Positions 11,904 to 22,750 are shown, numbered from the stretch's first letter. The stretch is 64,000 nucleotides of DNA from Diphasiastrum complanatum (GCA_029204225.1 CM055107.1:50859227-50923226), one strand, 5' to 3'. Numbers and translations: made by a program. Notes: generated from the letters alone by a model not told the origin.

Positions 11904-12585
11904 TGTAAAAATTACAGCAAATAAGGATCCTAAAACACTTGAAATGATGAGGGAAACAATAGATTATGATTTCATAAGATTAGCACAAGTTGAACCATCA
12001 AAATCCATCAAAAATCTATGCTTGAACCTCACTAAATGGCCCAAATCCTTGAAGAAGGCTTCACACGTGTGAAAGTACGGCCTCCCACAGTCTGAGTACT
12101 GTACACCAGAACTACATTCAATCCTATAATCATTAGTAATCACAAGTACTCAAACAATTATGAACATAGAGAGCAATTGCACCATTATGAGAGAAAAAAC
12201 ATGAAATTGCTTGATTGATTTTGGTGAGATATCATCACCTATATATACATGATCCATCACGGTTTTGGGCAGGTATGAGTAGCCCTAAACCTATCCCTAA
12301 TGCTAATTTTGGTGGATCTTTCATCCCTACCAAGTTAGGGTTGGAATCTTGGAGATCCCTCAACAATGCAAAAATTACCAAAAATAGCTCCTATTTTTTC
12401 TCCCTTGTATCTAAGCATAATTTGGACTCATTCCAAAGGTTCTAACACTTAGGTCTACTTGAGAACATCCTTATGAATGGAATCCTATGCTATTTGGCAC
12501 GTGTGACAAGCCACATCATGACCATCTAACTATTTACAAGTCATATGACCAAAACTAGTCAAGCTAGAATTGTGAATTTTTTACA
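11904..12585 (-). repeat. 5' LTR of the young Copia element
   Basis: This LTR is 682 bp with TG...CA ends and is nearly identical to the LTR at 6440-7121. In this orientation it supplies the promoter for the element's transcript. Confidence 0.95.
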
Positions 12586-12590
12586 ATAGC
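12586..12590. repeat. Target-site duplication ATAGC (right)
   Basis: Exact partner of 6435-6439. Confidence 0.95.
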
Positions 12591-14260
12591 CAGGGAGAGC
12601 GAGCAGATGCTAGGAGCCAGGTGGAGCAGGTGATGCTTTTGAGTTTGGCTTGTCTAGCAGGATGATGACCAGGATCGGAGACATCAGGTGATCATAGTAT
12701 GTGGATGACGAGTCCATTAGGGTGGCACTCAGGGAGATGCTACAGTTGCTTAGGTATGATATGTCATTTGATGTATGGACGATGTGCTTCAGCTGGTGCA
12801 TCATGTGTGATGACCTAGGGATGGGTCATGCCTACTTGGAGGTAGGTGGCATGGAGTGTACCTGTGGTGGTACATATCTTGAGGGCATGAAGAGCATTAC
12901 GAGGTGATGTGGATCCAGCATGCCCATGGTTGTGAGCCAACAGGGATGGAGATGGTTGCTCAGGGAGTGACAGCTAATACTTTGGTGAGTGATCAGGTGA
13001 GCTGCATGGTTATATGCACGGTAGTCTCCAGGTTGGCATCACATGTTGTTTTTATCCATCATTATTTGGTAAGCAAGATGCAGTTTTTGGTTAGATCCAG
13101 TTGGAGTCTAGTTGCACTATAGGTGGACAGATTCTTGGGGAGCTATTAGTGGGTAATGGATACTTGGTGATCAGATGGTACAGGGTACAGGGTTCTGGAG
13201 CTATCCTACCTGATATGCTATGGATTGTGGGTGAGTTATTCATCAGGATAGTGGATCTAGTTTGCATTCGCTTTGGCTTGGACACTATGATGGATACATT
13301 GGTGAGATAGGCTCCTTGGTGGGAGGCCTATGTACTGGTCAAATCAGGATTGGCAACGTCAAGCATGGAAAGTTGAACCTACATGGAATGTAGGACAGGC
13401 AGATCATCATCAGTATCTCTGGGAGGTGGGCGAGCTACTCAGGTATAGCCTATGGTGAGGTTTGTGTACATTCATTCATTGAGTCCTTGGTAGACTCTTG
13501 TGCTTGGAGCATGGGGAATGGATGGAAATCAGCTTTCAGGGCTTATTGGACAGGATGTTAGGGCAAAGTGGCTTGGAGCATAGCTATGTTTGGGAAATAC
13601 ATCAGAGATGAGGCTTGGAGCACTCATTGGTTAGAAATGGTTGATCTTGGATGATGTATGAGGACATCTATGTGATATGCTTGGATGTGAGGGCATCTTG
13701 GTACAGGTGCGGGCCATGGTTGGAGACCTGATTTGGAGACCAGTGGTGTAGCAGCGGATCTGCAGGTGGCACAGGTGTTGGTACGATAGGATACCACTTA
13801 TGGGCAGGCCTTGGTCATGTATTTGACGCTTTATCATTCGTGTTGGTTTGCATGAGTGTATGTGGGCTTGCATGTTGCCTTGTCATGAGAGTCTAGATCT
13901 GAGTTGGAGTTATATGTGGTTGTGTGTTTGCTACGTCAGGAACAAAGTAGTCATTTTATGCTCATTGACTTGTCATTGTCTACTAGTTGTCTATCTGGTG
14001 AGGGTGCAATCTTATGGTGGTAGTAAGATTTCCTCAGGTTGAGTCTCAAACGCTCACTTATGTCAGCTTTACAGGTTTGTGCTTGTAAGTGTCTGATAGG
14101 ATGTCAGCCTAGCTAGATGGAGGATGTAAGTCTCATGGTGGCAGTGGAATTTTCTCAGTTTGAGCCATGTTGCTCATGTGGTCCACTTGTGTTCAAGTTG
14201 GATGGGGACGAGTCAGTTGGTCGAGAGGCTATGTCAGAACATGACAAGATAGGTAAGCTT
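12591..14260. other. Non-coding GT-rich DNA, right half
   Basis: This continues the stretch ending at 6434. The plus strand remains GT-rich, with no ORF of coding character; the short ORFs look like chance. Its right end leads into two PBS-like sites on the minus strand, so a non-coding internal region of a large retrotransposon derivative is the best guess. Confidence 0.4.
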
Positions 14261-14308
14261 TGATACCACTGATGAGAATCCAATCCGGGTTGATATGCTC
14301 TAATACCA
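14261..14308 (-). promoter_or_regulatory. Two PBS-like sites on the minus strand
   Basis: On the minus strand this contains TGGTATCAAAGC and, 35 bases away, TGGTATTAGAGC. Both are variants of the initiator-tRNA PBS, and each is preceded by a closely similar TTCTCATCA. The repetition suggests a duplication of the LTR-PBS junction. Confidence 0.5.
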
Positions 14309-15050
14309 TTGATGAGAAATGTAAAGAATTAGCTGAAACAGTCACGAAGCTTTCACAAAGGCGAATTAACCGCGATTCTCTTGCGACTCGGATGGAGTTC
14401 AGATGCGATCGCTGGACACTGTCGGCTGAATCACTCATACAGTCCTCCAGAATGTCTCAGGCACTACTGATCTATGTTTATAAAATTAATGCAACATTCA
14501 ACATATTTTCAACCAAGGTGCGGAATTAAAGTGAACAAGAAAACTTAGACACACGAATAACAGCAGACACATTTTCATTCGAGATCAGACACGACAAGAA
14601 AAAAAATCTATATTGATCTTTCTCTGATTCTTCAAGCACTATATGCATAATTTACGCAGTGTGTTGGCGTGGGAGAAACATGGTTCTCTCACGAGTAATC
14701 GTCTCACTTTACTAGCGGTCAGTTGGATCTACAAATCCTAGACATAATTGTCTTCGCACGCAGGCGAACATGTATTCTGTAATTTTGTCTTGATTGGTTA
14801 CTAGCATCAGACTACTTCATTACACTGTATGTGTGCTTTGTCATCTTGGTGTCAAGTATCATCCAGCAAGTATATAGTCGCTCTATGTAACTTTTAGATT
14901 AGAGTGATTAAACATCTACAACTAATCAAGAAATTACAAGAGTGGCAGATTAGTCACGACCTAAAGTGCATCTGCTAACGTTATGCCATCAGATCAGACA
15001 TCTATACTTCTAGGTACTTGCATGATCTTGCTGGTACTCTTTAGAGCGTG
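14309..15050 (-). repeat. Degraded minus-strand Copia LTR
   Basis: This lies directly beyond the PBS-like site. The part at about 14510-14600 resembles the 190-270 part of the LTR at the left edge (CGGAA, then TAGACA, then ACACATTTTCATT). The right boundary is indistinct. No gene is present. Confidence 0.4.
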
Positions 15051-15184
15051 AGGGCAGAAAATATTTTGCGACGTTAGTTTTGTTTCCATCGTTGGTTTCG
15101 TTTTGTTCACTTGCCTTTTTTCGTACTGGACCGCAAATGATTCTCGTGCCAGACAGCAAAAGATTCTCGTTCGTGAATCTTTTG

Positions 15185-15290
15185 TGTTCGCGAACCGTTT
15201 GTGTTCGTCTCCTTTGACTTTCATGTTCGCGAACTGTTCGTGTTCGTCTCCTTTGACTTTTGTGTTCGCGAACCGTTCGTCTTTGTGTTT
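15185..15290. repeat. 39-bp tandem repeat with TTCGCGAA cores
   Basis: Three consecutive units start near 15185, 15224 and 15263. Each has TTCGCGAA (15187, 15226, 15265), and the first two have GTTCGTCTCCTTTGACTTT. The third is partial. The setting is LTR-like sequence, so these may be U3 repeats. Confidence 0.75.
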
Positions 15291-15325
15291 CATGTCAGGC
15301 GGAGGGCTGAAAGCTAGCAAGGCTT

Positions 15326-15880
15326 TGTAGTTGATGGTGCAACTATTGCCAATCACATACTGAAGATCAAAGAGATCCGTGACCAATTAGCAGCCGTTGG
15401 AGAGCGAGTACAAGATCGTGAGATTATGCAATTGACATTGAATAGTCTGAGTGAGTCACATCAGATGTTTGTGATGAGTATAGCCACAAGAGAAAATCTT
15501 CCAACCTATGAAGAACTAGGTGGATTGCTTTTGCAAGAAGAGCAACGTCAAGAGAACTTGAATCATCATAACAGGAGCTATGATCAAGCTCTTGCAGTTA
15601 GAGGACGAGATGGAAGATTTGGCCGTGGAAGGTATCAATCGAGAGGAGGAAACTCAAGCCGTGGATCATCTCAACAATTTCATGAGCAAGTCAATGATAG
15701 TCCAAATCGAGGCAATTGGAATCAAGGCCGAGGTCAAGGACGCGGCTATTCAAGACAAAATAAACCTGGAAATTGTAGGTACTGCAACAAATTTGGCCAG
15801 TGGGAGCGTGAATGCTTCAAGAAACAGAAGGAGATGGAACAAAGAAAAGACAAATGGCAAGTGGGAACCTTCTCAATTTT
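15326..15880 (+). pseudogene. Copia gag fragment
   Basis: This closely matches 23407-23935 in the Copia element at 21.9-27.5 kb. It covers the C-terminal half of gag: DGATIVDHI-like start, IATRENLPTYEELGG, an arginine/glycine-rich stretch, and a zinc knuckle CRYCNKFGQWEREC (about 15775-15820). The knuckle is intact here but destroyed in the other copy, so this fragment is not derived from that copy. It has no start, no LTR and no pol. It ends shortly before a GA microsatellite at 15918. Confidence 0.85.
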
Positions 15881-15913
15881 TATGAAGGCGATTTATCTCA
15901 GAATCTCCTATTG

Positions 15914-15917
<4 letters not shown>

Positions 15918-15970
<53 letters not shown>
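15918..15970. repeat. (GA)n microsatellite
   Basis: About 26 uninterrupted GA dinucleotides lie just beyond the 3' end of the gag fragment. Confidence 0.97.
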
Positions 15971-15974
<4 letters not shown>

Positions 15975-17230
15975 ATTAATTTCCTACATTCTATTGTCTT
16001 TTACTTTGGTATTAAGATATCTCGTTGCACATGAAACACTTATCCATTGATTGTTTTCTGAAAATTGGTGAATTTGTTGGGTCAGGGGTGTCCAGAGAGC
16101 AGCTGCTCTTGTATGGATGTGCTATGGGATTACCACATGGTTCCACTGCATACCTGGTACTGGAAATGAATTTCTTGAATTCGTTCTCTTATTTTGGGAA
16201 GCAGAAGATAGCTTTGTCGGGCCTTGGGGGAAGAGGATGGGTGTACTAACGAGCTGATCTCTGTTTCAAAATTGTTCATCGCTTTGTTAGAGGCAAAGGA
16301 CTGACATCGCTGATCTCAAACATTTAGCAGATTTTAAGTGCGTAAATTCAATTGTTTTTTGATCTGACATCAGTGATTTCAGAGGTGGTGAATCTATAGC
16401 CTTACTCCTGACACCAACTAGGTTTAACAACGAGCTTGAAAGCTCTGCATTTCTGATGATGATAATGTAGATGTATAAAAGCGATGGATACTATATACTT
16501 GGCTAACTGTACCTTTTCCTTCAGATGACCTTTGACAGAACTGAGTTCTGTTATCAATTCATCGGTTCTTTGAGTTATTGTTGCTTGGGGAGGAGGAAGC
16601 CTGGAGATGACAAGGAGGGAGAGCAGTCAAGTGGAAGCGAGCAGACGATTGATCAATCTTTGACCGATCTCTGTAGCAACAGGGCAGGCCAGGTCAGCCT
16701 CCCCAGGTAGTTGGGAGCTTAGGATTATTTTACTAGATGTAGATGATGATAGATAGATGTTTCGCAATAGCTCCTTGCTCATTCATTCATTATCAGTCAC
16801 TTTCTTGAATCTTTCATTATTATGCTTCTGAATTCTGAGCGTTACTAAGTCACCCGCACTATTGCATTTTGAACTGAAACTTTGGAATGAAGTTTTTTGG
16901 CCTTGCCTTGCAAAGGCAATACTATGTGGTGAGGTTGGTCAATGGAGTTTAAAAAAAAGTCAACGTTAAGGATAAATTATGAAAGCAGAGGCTTGGACCT
17001 TAATCGAAGCCACAAAGTACATTAGGGTTAGGTTTGAGAATTTCATATAATGGGCAATGGCGTCTTCTCAATCACACATAAAATTTCGAGCAGCTAGTTT
17101 TGCACAAAACTAGGGTTTGCGAAAAGCCTTTCGTCACCAGATAGTCGTGAAAGCATTGAGGACCTAAAACTCCCTATTCATCCCGAGCAACTTTTTTTTC
17201 TTTTACAACCCATGAGAAAGTTGAAAATTT
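15971..17230. other. Unassigned DNA with a possible short exon-like ORF
   Basis: No recognisable gene. A 61-codon plus-strand ORF at 16525-16710 follows a pyrimidine-rich stretch ending CAG, as a splice acceptor would. Its C-terminal half is rich in Ser, Gln and Glu. I do not recognise the peptide, and it may be a last-exon remnant or chance. A smaller ORF at 16025-16249 shows nothing familiar. Confidence 0.3.
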
Positions 17231-17231
17231 C

Positions 17232-18290
17232 ATGCAGCTCAATGGAACTCTGGTCGAACTAGTTGCGTCATTAAAAATTGAAAAACAGAAGTTGATGACA
17301 AAATTGACAGTTTTAAAAGAACAGATTGAGAACAATGAAAGAAATATACCGACATGATGAAGTGTTGTTGGAAATTTTAGGTCTCAAAAAAATCGCATCC
17401 GCTTTAGCACAGGCAAATGCTGCATTGCTGGCATAGCAGTTTTGTATTTCAAATGGAACAGAAAAGCTTGAAAATATTCTCGAGCTTAATAGAAGAAAAC
17501 CTGGACAGTTTCACAAAAAATTAGAGCTTCCACAAGCTTACTGCTTGTGAAACCAATGCAAGAGTGGACGCTCTCAATGTTGAGATTTTCCAATGTGCTT
17601 ACAAAACAGAAGCTTTGACTGCTGAGAATACAAGCTTGAAAATTCTAAGTAGAGATAAGGACTCTGTACTTCAACAGCTGCAGAACTGTACCGGAGATTT
17701 AAAGCAAGAGCACCATGTCGTCGTACTTGACTTGGAGAAAGGAGCTGACTACCCGCGTATTGAAGAATTTAGACTCCAAGAGAACAAAGATTTGAATAGG
17801 GCTTTAAAGGATGCCCTAGAGCGTTTTGCCATTCAACAAATCAAAATATGAATGCAAATGTGAAGATTGAAAACTTAGCCACTATAGTGCCAGAGTTGCG
17901 TCAGAAACTTGATGCGTCAAAATTTCAGTTTGATAGAAGTTCGACGACTTTCTACGGGTATTTGTTTCTATGTTACAGGAGAATAGTCATCAATGGGAAA
18001 GACGAATAGCAGTGCTAGAAAAACAGATCTTAACACTTTCTGTCGAGAAAATAGCTTTGCAAGAATCAAAATCTGCCCTAGAGCTCTGAAAGCAAAGCAT
18101 CTTCCCACACGATCTGCAGAGAGATTGAAATTTAAACAAGTGGAGAGAACACGTAGAAATTCATCAACACTTGACAAGGGAAAAAAAAAAGAAGGAATTG
18201 GCCAATTTGAAGCATTGAATGCTATCCAGTAGTATGACAACAACACGGGGGTGAAAAATCTGCAAGACATTGATAATAAGGAGTAGGGCA
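17232..18290 (+). pseudogene. Broken coiled-coil protein gene
   Basis: Fragments in different plus-strand frames all have coiled-coil character. From ATG 17232 comes a Leu/Lys-rich segment (SLKIEKQKLMTKLTVLKEQI). A second frame near 17335 contains LKKIASALAQANAALLA. A third (17564-17851) contains ENTSLKILSRDKDSVLQQLQ. Near 17970-18080 another frame reads QWERRIAVLEKQILTL, then VEKIALQESKSALEL. At least three frameshifts and several stops separate them, so this is a pseudogene. The parent is not identified; a plant long coiled-coil protein such as a kinesin tail, nuclear-matrix or cytoskeletal linker is possible. No retroelement motif is visible. Confidence 0.5.
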
Positions 18291-18501
18291 ACTACAACTT
18301 ACTATAGTTTTGATTGCCGCTTTGGAATTAATTTCATTTCAACATGTTACTAACCTGCTTGCCATTTGTCACAAAAACTAGAGGAAACTCGACACTGACT
18401 ATAAAGGGTCTCAGTTCAATGCTCTGAATCAACAAGAAAAGTCAAAGCAGCACTTTAAGTCAATTGAAAAAAGTCAAAAGAATAGTTGAGGATCTTATGT
18501 T
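18291..18501. other. Unassigned spacer
   Basis: This short AT-rich stretch lies between the coiled-coil pseudogene and the next LTR. Nothing is recognised. Confidence 0.4.
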
Positions 18502-19504
18502 TGTTGGGGATTGTGCCCAATACATTCATAGGACCTATGGGGTCACATGACTAGTAGTCATTGTGAGGAAGGGCATGTAAATAGATGAGCCTGATCATAA
18601 AGATAGTGGCTAAGTGAATAAACATGATTAGGAGCAATCAAGGTTTCTTGTAACTAAAGTAACAGAGATAGAGTGACAACTTCTGTGTTTTGTCTGCTTT
18701 TGGTTTATGTTTAATAGACGCTTGCAGATTGTCAAAAATGGTGAACTCCTGCAACTTTGTCGCAGCACGAACAAGACACAAAGGTCGAACGAGAACAATT
18801 TGCGACAGTCAATGTGTCTTTGACTCGAAGCACGAACGATTCGCGAATCAATCTCGAATCGTAAACACATCTCCAAGACCGCAAACCGCAAAAGGGACGC
18901 AGAACGAAGACTACGAAAAGAACGAAACAAACGAAGAGAAACCCTTCGCGCTGCCAGCTGGTAGCTCAACGGGCTTCATGCCCAGCTGAAATGAATAGCA
19001 ACGACAGAGACTAACTAACTAGTTGATTAGCGTTAAGTAGTCTTGTGATTCTACGTTTAGCTATCTTGTAAACTCCAAATAGTGGAGGTATAAACGAACC
19101 TCTCTGGATCATAACTAAAAGAAGAGAGATGGTGAATACAGAGATCTATAAGAAACAAAGAGAGACGTAGCGAATAGAGTAAGAAAGAAAAAATACTATA
19201 GTTGTGCATGAAAGTCTGCCAACGAGCAGAACACAGCGAAAGAGCAGAGAGTCAATCCACCAACGAGCGAGACACTGACGATCTCGCTCTAAAACCAAAC
19301 TGACAATATAGTCGCTCTATTTCGTGTATCTCTTGGCCTTGTGTTGTGTCTCTTGATTGCTAGAATAAAATATATTCTATGATGCGTAGTCGAGTGTCTG
19401 GGATCCCGTAAGAGCTTCCCCACGAAAAGAAAATTCAAAGATAGAAAATTGTTCGCGAATCAGAAGAGAGGATGAACACGAAACGAGAAAAAGCTTCTGC
19501 AACA
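18502..19504 (+). repeat. Plus-strand Copia LTR, about 1.0 kb
   Basis: It starts TGTTGGGGATTG and ends ...GCAACA directly before an exact PBS. A TATA-like GGTATAAACG lies near 19085. TTCGCGAA occurs at 18840 and 19452. The 19207-19450 part matches the inverted LTR at the left window edge. Only a few codons of gag follow, so this is the 5' end of a truncated element. The left boundary is inferred from the TG start. Confidence 0.65.
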
Positions 19505-19517
19505 TGGTATCAGAGCC
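19505..19517 (+). promoter_or_regulatory. tRNA-iMet primer-binding site
   Basis: Exact TGGTATCAGAGCC immediately 3' of the LTR. It is followed at 19526-19551 by a near-perfect inverted repeat also found in the leader at the left window edge. Confidence 0.9.
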
Positions 19518-19569
19518 TACAGGTTATCACTACTGATATCCCAGCAGTGATTCTTCTAGACAACACAAT

Positions 19570-19653
19570 ATGACTACGACAATCCATACCAGAGTAGCAA
19601 TCAGTCTTGATGGTGCAAATTGTGAAGGATTTCAGATCATTCAAGATCCAATC
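19570..19653 (+). pseudogene. Truncated Copia gag start
   Basis: ATG 19570 opens MTTTIHTRVAISLDGANCEG, a typical Copia gag N-terminus with the LDGAN motif. The open frame ends with TGA at about 19681. Similarity to gag is lost near 19653, where another LTR of opposite orientation probably begins. Confidence 0.6.
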
Positions 19654-20272
19654 CATGTCCCTGATCGTTGGTTACAAAAATGAGCAAACCAACAATCCTG
19701 CCAATGTAGAAAAATAAGCATCTACATACAAAATGAGATGCAAACTCTAAGAGATACTGATCAAACATGAACCAAAACATAAAATATGTTTGTTGTCCGT
19801 ACCATTTCAGTATCCTACTGTATTTCACACACGTGAAACCGAAAATAGCAATAAATGATCATTCTACACATAGAATTGCAAGATAACACCAAGATAGTGC
19901 ACCAATGAGTAGTAGAACCCAAAGAGAACCTTGTATGATGATGAAATGAGAGAGAGAAGAGAGAAGATGTGTCTCTCCACGAGTTACATCCTTTTATAGA
20001 GTGTCCAAACCCTATTTGGCCACTTAGCTTTCCCTCCAAAATGTAAACCCTACTATTTATGGGTCTAGATTCAATGTACCCAAAGTTCAAATTTGAATCT
20101 CTCTCAAACTCGACTACCAACTTTCCCACACTTTCAAAAAGTGTTTATTGAATGTATTTTAAACTAATATAACTTCAAAAAGTTTATCTCTAAGTCTAAA
20201 ATGAGTTTTGGCCTCTCATTGACAATTTACCAAAATATGACTAAACTAGACTAAACTAGTTGAAATCTCTCA
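19654..20272 (-). repeat. Probable minus-strand 3' LTR
   Basis: On the minus strand the right end reads as a purine tract (GAAGAGGGAGTG) followed by TGAGAGATTTC, like the polypurine-LTR junction of the young Copia element. A TTTTATAG promoter-like sequence lies near 19993 with a GA-rich stretch beside it. The left end, TGTCCCTG at about 19654, is a guess. No matching 5' LTR was found. Confidence 0.45.
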
Positions 20273-21860
20273 CACTCCCTCTTCAACTAGTTTTGGCATA
20301 GTTTTAACCATACTACTTTAGAATGATCTCCATCCTAAGTATAGATCTCCTTTCTAAGGTTCTAAAGTATCTTTCATAATTGATATAGAGAATAGTGTCC
20401 AAATTAGATGCTTCACTATTTCTTACATCAATTTTACACATCAAGATATAACTAGAACATGAAGAACCAAATAGATTGTGAATGAAATGATTCCTCCATG
20501 TTTCAAACTTTGAACTCTTTGGAAAATTACAGCAACCAAACAATAAATGTGAGTGATGACCATTTGCTTGCTTGTCTCCTCCAACTTTGTCCTTTCTTGA
20601 TATGTCTCCACCATAAAACTCCATGAATGAGCCTCCATCTCCATCTTGCCACAAGAGCCATCAAACCTTGGAAATCCATGAGTAGGTGAGTACATCAATG
20701 ATGCAAATCTAGCACCACATGACTCCATAAACCAAGTAGGTTGCACTAGTCCATCTTCAAGATCTACTCGACACAAGAAAATGACCATGAATTTACCAAA
20801 AATTGACAATCTCCAAGTGTTGGCACCAAGTAGCTCAACACTTGAGAACTTGATCATGGATGAGTGATATAATGAGCCTCCAATAGCTTCATTTCCATCA
20901 GCATAACCAGCCAAGAATTCTAGTACAAATCCAACAATAAGATATTGCAAGGCAATATAGCTAGTTTGTCCATATCTTGACAATTTGTACACATGCACAT
21001 GAAATAGCTCAAACATGAGATAGAATAAGTAACACAAGAAAACTCTCCAAAACATGTGAGTAAAGCAAAGTGTGTCGCTTCCACTTGCTTACCTTTCTCT
21101 TGATGATCAAAGATATCAAAGATATGAATATCTTTGGACCTGAACCTCTGGAAATACTCCCTCTCAAACATATGATCTAGATCCAACAAGATCTCATCAA
21201 TGCTTGATCTCAAATTTCCACAAAGCTTAGGGAAAACAATGTCACCAATGTCACCATCATAAATCAAAAAGATAGATTTCAAACTTTCCATCCAACATGA
21301 AGTAGAGTAGGTGAAGATGAGTATCAAACCTAATAAATCCAGCCTTCTTGAGTCCTTAAAAAACCTCAATAAGCTCACCAATGAGATCTCCCTTGCCCTA
21401 TGTTTTACCGACTAGTTTATGCATGCATATAAACTTAGTCCAAGGGATACTTTGTAGATCCACAAGATTAAAAGTTTGTTCAAAAGAATTTATGATTCCA
21501 CAAAGATTCACTCCATAGCATATCTCTTCAAATCTTGCACAATCTGTACACGACACATTTTTTACTGAGAATCATGTAACCCAGTTTTCTCAGAGAGCGC
21601 TATTTCGTAACTAAAATCTCAACCAAAGATTATTTCAAAAGAATATATTGTTAGAGTGAATTTCATTCCTTGAATCAACTCACAGATCCTAGTTCACACT
21701 AGGATCAAGTTGATCTCAACTTGCAAGAAACCAGTTTAAACAAACCACTTTCTTGTAATAGAACACTCTAATTCTGTTACAAATTGCTTGGATCGTAATC
21801 AGTAACTTTTCTATTACAAGCATGTTTTCTAGTTCCCTTCCTTACATTTTCTAACTAGAT
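20273..21860 (-). other. Minus-strand ORF stack of unknown function
   Basis: Three overlapping minus-strand ORFs lie here: 20313-20654, 20441-21055 and 20920-21381. They have mixed hydrophobic and Cys/Met/Trp-rich translations and no gag, protease, integrase or reverse-transcriptase motif. They lie where the 3' part of pol should be if the adjacent LTR belongs to a minus-strand element. I do not recognise them. They may be non-coding internal sequence of a large retrotransposon derivative, or a captured host fragment. The stretch was interrupted at 21861 by the Copia element and resumes at 27478. Confidence 0.3.
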
Positions 21861-21865
21861 ATACA
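21861..21865. repeat. Target-site duplication ATACA (left)
   Basis: ATACA precedes the terminal TG of the LTR at 21866 and is repeated exactly at 27473-27477. Confidence 0.93.
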
Positions 21866-22128
21866 TGTTAGAAATCAATGATAAACTTCATTGTTACTAT
21901 TTACAAGGTACATTAATGTTGACAGCTGTGACCAGCTGTCATTTGCCGTAGGCTAGTCTATTAGTCTACTCGTAGGTTTTCACTCTCTATCAAGGGTTCA
22001 AGGTTTATTTGTACATTTTACATTCTGTATGAGTTAGTGTGATAGAGTGACAGTGCATGTTCTTCTTTCGCCTTCTTGTGGTGATTGCATATGGTGAATG
22101 CTTGATGTTGCATATCTATTTCTTGACA
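21866..22128 (+). repeat. 5' LTR of the decayed Copia element
   Basis: It runs TGTTAGAAATC...TTCTTGACA and ends directly at the PBS. It contains the short inverted repeat GACAGCTGTGACCAGCTGTC near 21919. Confidence 0.95.
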
Positions 22129-22140
22129 TGGTATCAGAGC
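22129..22140 (+). promoter_or_regulatory. tRNA-iMet primer-binding site
   Basis: Exact TGGTATCAGAGC immediately after the LTR. Confidence 0.95.
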
Positions 22141-22317
22141 AGCAATAGTCCTGCGTGCCTGATCAGTGTATACAGCTTGTCACAGGCTCCGCAACGAAGT
22201 GAGAAAGTCCTTCACGGGAGGTGAAAGCTTGGAGAGATAAAAACGGTTGGAAGAAATCATTCTTTGGTGTATTTTGCAGGTTTGGAGCTCAGAATCATCA
22301 GTGGAGAACGAAGGCAT

Positions 22318-22519
22318 AGTCCCAAAGGCATCAGAAAGGCCAGGGCAGCATCAAACAAGTTGAAAATATGTTCAATGGGGAGATTTTTACAATACTTCCT
22401 AGTTGTTGTGAAAAGCACAGTCCCGGAGGCATCCAAAAGGCCAGGGTAGCATCAGACGAATTGAAAAATTGTTGAGTGGGGGAGATTCTTACAATACTTC
22501 CTAGTTGTTGTGGAAAGTG
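22318..22519 (+). repeat. 101-bp tandem duplication in the leader
   Basis: Two adjacent units (22318-22418 and 22419-22519) share CAAAGGCATC/GGAGGCATC, GGCCAGGG, and ACAATACTTCCTAGTTGTTG at the same offsets. They lie in the untranslated leader between PBS and gag. Confidence 0.85.
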
Positions 22520-22667
22520 CTATTTGTGTGAGAGGTTTGGAGTACCACAAATCACACTAGATAGTGTCTAGTACTGTCATTCAGAGTTAGGAAGCTTCAT
22601 ACTTTTCACATTACTGATCTTTGTCTCTTGAACGATCACACATTTTGAAATCTTTGCAAAGAGGAGG

Positions 22668-22686
22668 CGGCGTAGCCGCTACGCCG
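22668..22686 (+). other. Perfect 9-bp leader hairpin
   Basis: CGGCGTAGC, one C, then GCTACGCCG: a GC-rich inverted repeat with almost no loop. It would form a strong hairpin or cruciform in the leader RNA or DNA. A role in genome dimerisation or packaging is conceivable but not shown. Confidence 0.85.
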
Positions 22687-22750
22687 AAGTGGAGAATCTA
22701 GAATATTCTCTCTGAAAATTCTATATTCTCTCTACTTTTCATCTTTACAT

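Larger units (their letters stand above)
6440..12585 (-). mobile_element. Young, nearly intact Ty1/copia retrotransposon
   Basis: This complete 6,146-bp element lies on the minus strand. Its two LTRs are both 682 bp (6440-7121 and 11904-12585), each ending TG...CA, with only three substitutions between them by eye. The PBS is at 11891-11903, the polypurine tract next to 7122, and the ATAGC target duplication is perfect. The single gag-pol frame has one premature stop. LTR identity of about 99.6 percent implies recent insertion, perhaps a few hundred thousand years at commonly used plant rates; the rate for this species is unknown. Confidence 0.96.
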
